Assembly (NCBI GenBank): GCA_027450125.1
Contig: DAIDKG010000534.1
Coordinates: forward strand, 1 to 12,122
DNA: 12,122 nucleotides
DNA from: Bordetella sp.
Lineage (GTDB): Bacteria; Pseudomonadota; Gammaproteobacteria; Burkholderiales; Burkholderiaceae_B
Direction: 5' to 3'
In this document: piece by piece, positions 7,006 to 12,122 of the stretch
Numbering within the stretch: position 1 is the first letter of the stretch
How the letters are laid out: the number at the start of each line of letters is the position of its first letter
The notes under the pieces: generated by a model
What the model was told of the DNA's origin: nothing
Seen by the model: only the letters and a program-made list of their open reading frames with translations
Database searches by the model: none
Translations under genes and position numbers: made by a program

Positions 7006-8163
7006 ATGCCTACTGCTCAATACGATATCGCCATCCTGGGCGCCGGGCCCGTGGGCCAGGTGCTGGCGCTGATGCTGGCGCGCCTGGCGCGCGATCCCGC
7101 GCGCATCGTGCTGCTGTCCGGTGACGGCGGGGCGGCCCAGCCTGCCCCGGCCGACGATCCGCGCATCATCGCCATCAACCATGGCAGCCGCGTGCTGCTC
7201 GAAAGCCTGGGGGCCTGGCCGGCCCGCTCGGCCGCCATCGACCATATTCACGTCTCGCAGCGCGGCCGCCTGGGCCGCGCCGTCATCGCCAGCGAGGACT
7301 TCGGTGTGCCTGCCCTGGGCAATACCGTTTCCTATGCCGATCTGCACGCCCGGCTGATCGAGCGCACCGCCGCGTGCGGCGTCAGCCTGCTGTCCGGACC
7401 GCCCGCCGCGGTCGAGGGCCAGGACGCAGGCGCGGTCCATGTCAGGCAGGGCGGCCTGGAACTGGACTGCGCCATCGCTGTGCGCTGCGACGGCGCGGGC
7501 GGACAGGACGTGCAGCGCGACTACGGCCAGCATGCCATTCTTACCCGAGCGAGCGCCGCCCTGGCCCGGCCCGGCTGGGCCTGGGAGCGCTTCACTCGCG
7601 AAGGACCCCTGGCCTTGCTGCCCCACCCGCAGGCGAGCGGCGATTACGCCGTGGTCTGGTGCTGCGAACCCGCGCATGCCGCCGCCGTCGCGCGGGCCGG
7701 CGACGACGAATTCTCCGCGGCCCTCACCGCGGCCTTCGGCGCGCGCCTGGGCCGCCTGCGCAGCGCCGCACCGCGGCAGGTTTTTCCCCTGCACCTGAAG
7801 GCGCGCCATGCCCAGGCCCAGGGCCGCGTCGCCACCATAGGCAATGCCGCCCAGACCCTGCATCCCGTCGCGGGGCAGGGCCTGAATCTGGGCTTGCGCG
7901 ATGCTGCTCAACTGGCCCAGGCCCTCGGTCCCTGGATGGCCTCGCAGGAGGGCAGTCCGGCCGGCCTGCTCGCCGATTTCGCCCGCGCCCGGCTGCCCGA
8001 CCGCCTCGTCACCGCCGGCATCACCGACGTCATGCCGCGCGCCTTCGCCACGGGACTGGCGCCTGTCGAACATGCCTGCGGGCTGGCGCTGCTGGGCCTG
8101 GATCTATCCGCATCGCTGCGCGCGCCGGTGGCCCGGCATTTTCTGCAAGGCTTGCGCAATTGA
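7006..8163 (+). CDS. ubiH: UbiH-type FAD-dependent ubiquinone biosynthesis hydroxylase
   Basis: This 385-residue flavoprotein belongs to the UbiH/UbiF/VisC family, which hydroxylates the ring of polyprenyl phenol intermediates in ubiquinone synthesis at the inner membrane. The Rossmann FAD motif is ILGAGPVGQ (10-18). The second family signature DPRIIAINHGSRVLLESLG starts at residue 51. The C-terminal flavin motif begins GNAAQTLHPVAGQG at 279 and continues to RDAAQLA. The GNAAQTLHP form and proximity to pepP favour UbiH over UbiF or UbiI, though betaproteobacteria may use related paralogues with different ring positions. The ATG at 7006 lacks a good Shine-Dalgarno (…GATAAAATCTCACC). It is monocistronic here, flanked by genes on the opposite strand on both sides. 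Confidence 0.9.
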   Translation: MPTAQYDIAILGAGPVGQVLALMLARLARDPARIVLLSGDGGAAQPAPADDPRIIAINHGSRVLLESLGAWPARSAAIDHIHVSQRGRLGRAVIASEDFGVPALGNTVSYADLHARLIERTAACGVSLLSGPPAAVEGQDAGAVHVRQGGLELDCAIAVRCDGAGGQDVQRDYGQHAILTRASAALARPGWAWERFTREGPLALLPHPQASGDYAVVWCCEPAHAAAVARAGDDEFSAALTAAFGARLGRLRSAAPRQVFPLHLKARHAQAQGRVATIGNAAQTLHPVAGQGLNLGLRDAAQLAQALGPWMASQEGSPAGLLADFARARLPDRLVTAGITDVMPRAFATGLAPVEHACGLALLGLDLSASLRAPVARHFLQGLRN

Positions 8164-8177
8164 GGCGGTTTGGTCGT

Positions 8178-8281
8178 GGTTCTTGACCCGTTCGTCGTGT
8201 CTGCGTCGGGGCCATGAGGGCAGGCCTGGTCGGCTGACTCGGCTCCGCTCCCTACGCGGCCCGATCGACGTTTCAAGAACC
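8178..8281. repeat. intergenic segment bounded by 9-bp inverted repeats between ubiH and galU
   Basis: The 153-bp gap between the convergent ubiH and galU genes carries GGTTCTTGA at 8178-8186 and its exact reverse complement TCAAGAACC at 8273-8281, 86 bp apart. The bases just inside the arms are also partly complementary. The interior is GC-rich with no convincing ORF. It could be a folded 3'-end RNA, a degenerate small palindromic element, or a spaced transcription end. No clean U-tract terminator is seen in this gap. Confidence 0.4.
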
Positions 8282-8316
8282 CGGTCCGGGGCAAGCGCCC
8301 TGGGCCCCGATATCGC

Positions 8317-9156
8317 TTACTCTGGAATCAGCCCGTGATACTTGCGGCCGAAGGCGATATTGGCCTGGAACAGGCCGGCCTTGCTGCCGCAGTCATAGCG
8401 CGTGCCTTCGTAGCGATGCGCGTAGACCTCGCGTTCGCGCATCAGCGAGGCGATGGCGTCGGTCAGCTGGATCTCGTTGCCCGCGCCGCGCTCGGTCTTG
8501 CGCAGGTGATCGAAGATGGCCGATTCGAGGACATAGCGGCCCACCACCGCCAGCGTCGACGGCGCGTCTTCGGGCTTGGGTTTTTCGACGATGTGCGTGA
8601 CGCGTTCGGTGCGCGCGTTGAGGCGCTGGCCCGCCACGATGCCGTACTTGCTCGTGTCTTCGCGCGGCACGTCCTGCACGCCCAGCACGCTGGCATTGTT
8701 GCTCATGGCAGTGTCGATCAATTGCTTGGTGACCGAGGTTTCGGAGTCGATCAGGTCGTCGGCCAGCAGCACAGCGAAGGGTTCGCTGCCCACTGCGGGC
8801 TGGGCCGTGAGCACGGCGTGGCCCAGGCCCAGCGCGGCCTTCTGGCGGATGAACAGGCAGCTGACATGATCCGGCAGGATGTCCCGGGCCAGGGCCAGCA
8901 GCTCTTTCTTGCCTTTTTCCTCGAGCTCGCGCTCGAGTTCGGGCGAGGCGTCGAAATGATCTTCGATGGCACGCTTGTTGCGGCCTGTCACGAAAATCAG
9001 ATGCGTGATGCCGGCGGCCACCGCTTCCTCGACGGCATACTGGATCAGCGGCTTGTCGACCACGGGCAGCATTTCCTTGGGCATGGCCTTGGTGGCGGGC
9101 AGAAAACGGGTGCCCAGGCCTGCGACGGGGAAAACGGCTTTGCGGATGGGTATCAT
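8317..9156 (-). CDS. galU: UTP-glucose-1-phosphate uridylyltransferase GalU
   Basis: This 279-residue enzyme makes UDP-glucose from UTP and glucose-1-phosphate, supplying LPS core, capsule or exopolysaccharide and UDP-glucuronate synthesis. The nucleotide-binding start is [20 protein letters not shown] (1-20), followed by [15 protein letters not shown] with Lys27. LADD (131-134) supplies the metal-site Asp, EKP (191-193) the sugar-phosphate Lys192, and RYDCGSK (253-259) the C-terminal GalU signature. Although the frame is open to 9300, the ATG at 9156 gives the normal family start and has AGGAG (complement of 9166-9170) 9 bp upstream. It is divergent from the M48 protease gene across a 128-bp gap. 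Confidence 0.97.
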   Translation of the reverse strand: MIPIRKAVFPVAGLGTRFLPATKAMPKEMLPVVDKPLIQYAVEEAVAAGITHLIFVTGRNKRAIEDHFDASPELERELEEKGKKELLALARDILPDHVSCLFIRQKAALGLGHAVLTAQPAVGSEPFAVLLADDLIDSETSVTKQLIDTAMSNNASVLGVQDVPREDTSKYGIVAGQRLNARTERVTHIVEKPKPEDAPSTLAVVGRYVLESAIFDHLRKTERGAGNEIQLTDAIASLMREREVYAHRYEGTRYDCGSKAGLFQANIAFGRKYHGLIPE

Positions 9157-9165
9157 GAAAAATGG

Positions 9166-9170
9166 CTCCT
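9166..9170 (-). promoter_or_regulatory. ribosome binding site deciding the galU start
   Basis: The minus strand reads AGGAG, 9 bases before ATG at 9156. It supports this start over an upstream in-frame one. The 12-bp perfect palindrome CTGCTCGAGCAG (9169-9180) overlaps it, but its hairpin would be only 4 bp. Confidence 0.7.
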
Positions 9171-9245
9171 GCTCGAGCAGAGAGAGTTGCAGATTTGCCT
9201 TCGGGATGCCGGAAACCGCAAGCGCGCGGGCACCCGAAATAGGGT

Positions 9246-9258
9246 CACTATCATAGTG
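9246..9258. promoter_or_regulatory. 13-bp palindrome with -10-like boxes in the galU / protease divergent gap
   Basis: CACTATCATAGTG is a perfect inverted repeat around a single central base. It contains TATCAT on the plus strand (9249-9254) and TATGAT on the minus strand (9250-9255), each 5 of 6 to the sigma-70 -10 consensus. It could be a shared divergent promoter core or an operator. No good -35 was found for either direction. Confidence 0.35.
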
Positions 9259-9284
9259 CTTATTGCAAAGAGGGCGTGATACCG

Positions 9285-10793
9285 ATGTTGCTGAATGCAA
9301 AGCGTATTGTGGCCGGGACGCTCAGTCTGGCGCTGGCTTTGCCGTGCCTGCCGGCGGCGGCTCAGCCGGTCGGCCTGCCCTCGATGGGCGCAACGGCTGG
9401 TGACGAATTGACCCCGGACGCGGAACGCGAGCTCGGCGAAGCCATCATGTCGCAGGGCCGGCTCGATCCGACCTACATCGACGATGCCGAGCTCAATCAA
9501 TACCTCACGAGCGTGGGCCGCAAGCTGGCGAAGTATGCGCCTGCCCCGGTTCCGCCCATCGACATGTTCGCGGTGCGCGATCCCGAGATCAATGCTTTCA
9601 CATTGCCGGGCGGCTTCATCGGCGTGAATACCGGCCTGATCCTGGCGTGCGAGAGCGAGTCCGAGCTGGCCGGCGTGCTCGGGCATGAGATCGGCCACGT
9701 CGCGCACCGCGACATCGCCCGGGGCATGACACAGAGCGGTCAGAACGGCATGATTGCACTGGCCAGCCTGGCTGCGGCCCTGATCGCGGGCCTGGCGGCG
9801 CGCTCGGGCGACCTGGCCGTGGGCATCGCGGCGTTTGGCCAGGCCGCGGCGATCAATCGGCAGCTGGAATTCTCGCGCGATGCCGAGCGCGAGGCCGATC
9901 GCGCCGGCCTGCGCATGCTCTACAAGGCCGGCTACGACCCCAAGGGCATGGCCAGCATCTTCGGCCGCCTGATGATGGATTCGCGCCTGAACGACGGCAC
10001 GGGCGGCGGGCCCTGGGCCAGGACGCATCCGCAATCCATCGAGCGCATGACCGACATGCAGAACCGCATCCGGGAGCTGCCCGTCGTGCACTACACCGAC
10101 ACGCCGGACTTCTGGTTTCTGCGGGCCAAGGTGCGCGTGCTGCAAGGGGGCGATTCCCAGGCCTTGCGCGACATCCGCGAGACGCTGCGCTCCGAGGTCG
10201 TCTCCGACCACGGCGTGCGGCGCGCCGCCGCCCTGTATGGTCTTTCGCGTTATTGGCTGCGTCGCGACGACCTCGAGCAGGCCGCCGTCTATTGGAACCA
10301 GGCCAGGTCGGCGTGGCCCGACGGAGCGCCGGAACTGGCCAGGCTGGGCATCGACATCGCTTTGGCGCGCAAGCAGGTGCCCGATGCCGTCGAGCAGGCG
10401 CAGGCTGCGATCAAGCGCTGGCCCGACCGGCAGGCCCTGGCCATGTCCTATGCCACGGCCTTGCTGGACGCGGGACGGACGGCCGCCGCCCAGGCCTATC
10501 TGCGTGTCAAGGCCCGGGAGTGGGGCAAGAGCCAGCCCGACCTGTACCAGATGCTGGCCCGCAGCGAGGACAGCAGCGGCAACAAGGTGGCGGCGCGGCG
10601 CGACATGGCGCAGTTCTATCTGTTGACGGGCGCCTATGCCGCCGCTGGCTATCAGCTGCGGCAGGCGCGCAGCCTGTCCACCGATTTCTACGAGCAGTCG
10701 GAGCTGGATGCGCAACTGAATGACGTCCGGCAGCGCCTGCAGGACGAACGCAATCTGCTCGGCAGATTCAAGGACGTCATTCCGAAGGGTTAG
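9285..10793 (+). CDS. secreted M48 metalloprotease with TPR-like tail (BepA/YfgC-like)
   Basis: This 502-residue protein resembles BepA (YfgC), a periplasmic protease/chaperone that works with the BAM and LPS-export machinery in outer-membrane assembly. Residues 1-26 form a signal peptide (MLLNAKRIV, hydrophobic core, cleavage likely after PAAA). There is no lipobox: the Cys follows Pro. The zinc site is HEIGH (134-138), with third ligand Glu201 in [10 protein letters not shown] hydrophobic stretch lies between them (about 150-185). Residues ~295-490 are helical repeats of TPR type, as in BepA. I chose ATG 9285 over GTG 9276 because AAGAGGG (9268-9274) lies 10 bp before the ATG but only 1 bp before the GTG. 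The BepA role is by family resemblance. Confidence 0.92.
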   Translation: MLLNAKRIVAGTLSLALALPCLPAAAQPVGLPSMGATAGDELTPDAERELGEAIMSQGRLDPTYIDDAELNQYLTSVGRKLAKYAPAPVPPIDMFAVRDPEINAFTLPGGFIGVNTGLILACESESELAGVLGHEIGHVAHRDIARGMTQSGQNGMIALASLAAALIAGLAARSGDLAVGIAAFGQAAAINRQLEFSRDAEREADRAGLRMLYKAGYDPKGMASIFGRLMMDSRLNDGTGGGPWARTHPQSIERMTDMQNRIRELPVVHYTDTPDFWFLRAKVRVLQGGDSQALRDIRETLRSEVVSDHGVRRAAALYGLSRYWLRRDDLEQAAVYWNQARSAWPDGAPELARLGIDIALARKQVPDAVEQAQAAIKRWPDRQALAMSYATALLDAGRTAAAQAYLRVKAREWGKSQPDLYQMLARSEDSSGNKVAARRDMAQFYLLTGAYAAAGYQLRQARSLSTDFYEQSELDAQLNDVRQRLQDERNLLGRFKDVIPKG

Positions 10794-10813
10794 GGCCTAT
10801 TGATGCGAAAAGG

Positions 10814-10850
10814 CGAAAGGGGCCTCGCACGAGGCCCCTTTCGTATTGGC
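10814..10850. terminator. bidirectional hairpin terminator between convergent genes
   Basis: CGAAAGGGGCCTCG (10814-10827) pairs perfectly with CGAGGCCCCTTTCG (10830-10843) around a 2-base centre, so the real loop is about 4 bases. On the plus strand the stem runs into TTTCGTATT, 20 bp after the protease stop. On the minus strand CCTTTTCGC follows. It serves the end of the M48 gene and may also stop the convergent hydrolase transcript. Confidence 0.8.
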
Positions 10851-10915
10851 GGACCTCGACGCCCAGGGCCCGGCAAGCAGCCGGCGCAATGGCCGTCGCA
10901 GCCTGCGCGCAGGCC

Positions 10916-12010
10916 TCAGGCGCCGGTTTCGAAGAAGCGGCCCAGGCGCTCGGGCAGCCAGTTCAAGCTGGCGGGAAACCGGCCGACGGCAAAGCCGGCA
11001 TGCCCGCCCAGCGCGGGCTGGTGCAGGAGCACGCGGTCCGAGCATTGCTCGGGCGTGGGCAGGGACCGCGCGGGCAGGAAGGGATCGTTGCGCGCATTGA
11101 GCACCAGCGTGGGCACGCGCACCGACGCCAGCCAGGGCTTGCTCGAAGCCTTGTTCCAGTAGTCGAGCGCATTGCGAAAGCCGTGCATGGGTGCGGTATA
11201 GGTGTCGTCGAAATCGTGCAGGTCGCGCGCCTGGACGATGCGCATGACGTCGATCACGCCCGGATAGCGGCCGGCTTTTTCCAGCACCTTGCGGCGCATG
11301 GTGCGCAGGAAGTAGCGGGTGTAGAGCTGCCGTTCGACGAAACCCCGGCCCAGGGCCGCGCCGCCGGCCACCAGGTCCAGCGGTACGGAGATCCCGGCGC
11401 AGGCTGTCAGCCAGCCGGCTTCGTGCTCCTGTTCGCCAAGGTATTTGAGCAGGGCGTTGCCGCCCAGCGAGACGCCCGCGGCATGCCAGCGGGCGCGCGG
11501 CAGGCGCTGGCGCACCGTGTCGAGCATGAAGCCGATATCGGCCGAGTCGCCCGAATGGTAGGCGCGCGCAAGGCGGTTGGGCGAACCGGAACAGCCGCGA
11601 AAGTGCGCCACCGCGACCACCCATCCGCGCGAACGGAAATGCGCTGCGATGGCTTGGGCGTAGTTGCTTCCGCTGCTGCCCTCCAGGCCATGGAACAGTA
11701 CCAGGGCCGGTGCGCCGGATTCCTGCGGCAGGGCCTGCCAGTCGACCGGGGCGATCCAGCGCGCCGCGGCCGATGCGCCCGCCTCCAGCGGCGCCGGTTC
11801 CGCTGGGGGGCGGACAGGCGGTTTGTGCGGGAAAAGTCCGGGCCCTGCCCAGTCGATATCGACGAAATCCCGGTCAGGCGTTTCGACGCGGTCGCGCGCG
11901 AACGCGATGCGATGATGCCGCGCGAACAGCGAAGCGTGGATCGTCTGGAGGTGTCCTCCAGGGAGCCAGGACGGGACGTCGCAGGGGGAGGTGTCTAGCT
12001 TTGCAGCCAA
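10916..12010 (-). CDS. YheT-type alpha/beta-fold hydrolase with TTG start
   Basis: This 364-residue cytoplasmic protein belongs to the YheT/EMB8-type alpha/beta hydrolases (the COG0429 group), esterase-like proteins of poorly known substrate. The N-terminus has the family motif WLPGGHLQTI (15-24). The oxyanion region is LFHGLEGSSGSNYAQ (105-119), followed by HFRGCSG. The nucleophile is Ser181 in GVSLGGNALLKYLGE (179-193), the acid Asp309 in NARNDPFLP, and His337 in GGHAGF. All three catalytic residues are present. A Pro-rich insertion (about 61-75) is lineage-specific. The start is TTG at 12010 with GGGAG 6 bases upstream; no ATG or GTG lies near the conserved N-terminus. A 14-bp palindrome GCCTGCGCGCAGGC (10901-10914) follows the stop. 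Confidence 0.93.
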   Translation of the reverse strand: MAAKLDTSPCDVPSWLPGGHLQTIHASLFARHHRIAFARDRVETPDRDFVDIDWAGPGLFPHKPPVRPPAEPAPLEAGASAAARWIAPVDWQALPQESGAPALVLFHGLEGSSGSNYAQAIAAHFRSRGWVVAVAHFRGCSGSPNRLARAYHSGDSADIGFMLDTVRQRLPRARWHAAGVSLGGNALLKYLGEQEHEAGWLTACAGISVPLDLVAGGAALGRGFVERQLYTRYFLRTMRRKVLEKAGRYPGVIDVMRIVQARDLHDFDDTYTAPMHGFRNALDYWNKASSKPWLASVRVPTLVLNARNDPFLPARSLPTPEQCSDRVLLHQPALGGHAGFAVGRFPASLNWLPERLGRFFETGA

Positions 12011-12083
12011 GAGAGGCTCCCGCGCTGCGTCCGGCCCCCGGGGAGGATGTTTTCGCCTGGGAAGCGGTGCGGCCTCGCCCCCA

Positions 12084-12122
12084 TCAGTGGCCGTGCTTGA
12101 CCACGGTGCCCGGCTTGAGGCG
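12084..12122 (-). CDS. C-terminal end of an unidentified gene (cut by window edge)
   Basis: Reading in from the right edge on the minus strand, the last 12 codons give RLKPGTVVKHGH followed by TGA (12084-12086). The codons look like real coding sequence, and the gene would lie just upstream of the hydrolase in the same direction, 73 bp away, so the two could be cotranscribed. Twelve residues are too few to name a family, and coding status itself is an inference. Confidence 0.4.
   Translation of the reverse strand, partial: RLKPGTVVKHGH

Noticed and set aside
6841..8073. Upstream extension of the deacetylase frame to 712 residues
   Set aside because: The extra 411 residues are antisense to ubiH and resemble no domain; the deacetylase with its membrane segments starts well at 6840.
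9290..9345. Lipoprotein signal in the M48 protease (ALALPC)
   Set aside because: The residue before the Cys is Pro, which does not fit a lipobox; an ordinary signal peptidase I site after PAAA fits better.
9153..10715. Minus-strand open frame of 520 codons opposite the M48 protease gene
   Set aside because: It is a shadow of a gene with clear HEIGH zinc motif and signal peptide; no recognisable domain.
1..12122. CRISPR array, prophage, insertion sequence, defence or secretion island
   Set aside because: No regularly spaced direct repeats, transposase or integrase, tRNA attachment site, or genes of such systems were seen; the window is mostly conserved core genes.

Overview
The window looks like chromosomal DNA of a high-GC betaproteobacterium, most likely Bordetella or a close Alcaligenaceae relative. 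This rests on GC-rich codon use, the minus-strand order dusB-fis-purH-ruvC, a short (79-residue) Fis, and the nearby pepP and ubiH. The genus is inferred from gene content and recalled synteny, not from a search. I see no insertion sequence, prophage, tRNA, rRNA or CRISPR array. Most of the window is housekeeping sequence.

Left part (1-3188, minus strand): a compact, probably cotranscribed run of dusB (tRNA dihydrouridine synthase), fis (nucleoid protein), purH (last two steps of IMP synthesis) and the N-terminal part of ruvC (Holliday junction resolvase), which runs off the left edge. Upstream of it, at 3311-4312 on the same strand, is a ten-helix-type cation/Ca2+ antiporter (CaCA) family membrane protein. 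Its roughly 230-nt leader carries a clear yybP-ykoY (Mn2+-sensing) riboswitch with a good promoter just upstream. This is the most informative part of the window: it predicts that the transporter exports Mn2+, although its family would normally be annotated Na+/Ca2+ exchanger.

Middle part (4584-8163): pepP (Xaa-Pro aminopeptidase, plus) and ubiH (ubiquinone-pathway flavin hydroxylase, plus) are neighbours in many proteobacteria. Here a minus-strand membrane-anchored polysaccharide deacetylase lies between them, with its stop only 4 bp from the pepP stop.

Right part (8164-12122): a 153-bp gap with a long-range inverted repeat, then galU (UTP-glucose-1-phosphate uridylyltransferase, minus). 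Divergent from galU is a secreted BepA/YfgC-like M48 metalloprotease with C-terminal helical (TPR-like) repeats (plus). A near-perfect bidirectional hairpin terminator separates this from a convergent YheT-type alpha/beta hydrolase with a TTG start (minus). The last 39 bases are the C-terminal end of an unidentified minus-strand gene. Several genes concern the cell envelope (deacetylase, galU, BepA-like protease) or membrane homeostasis (ubiH, the CaCA transporter), but nothing in the sequence ties them into one dedicated system.
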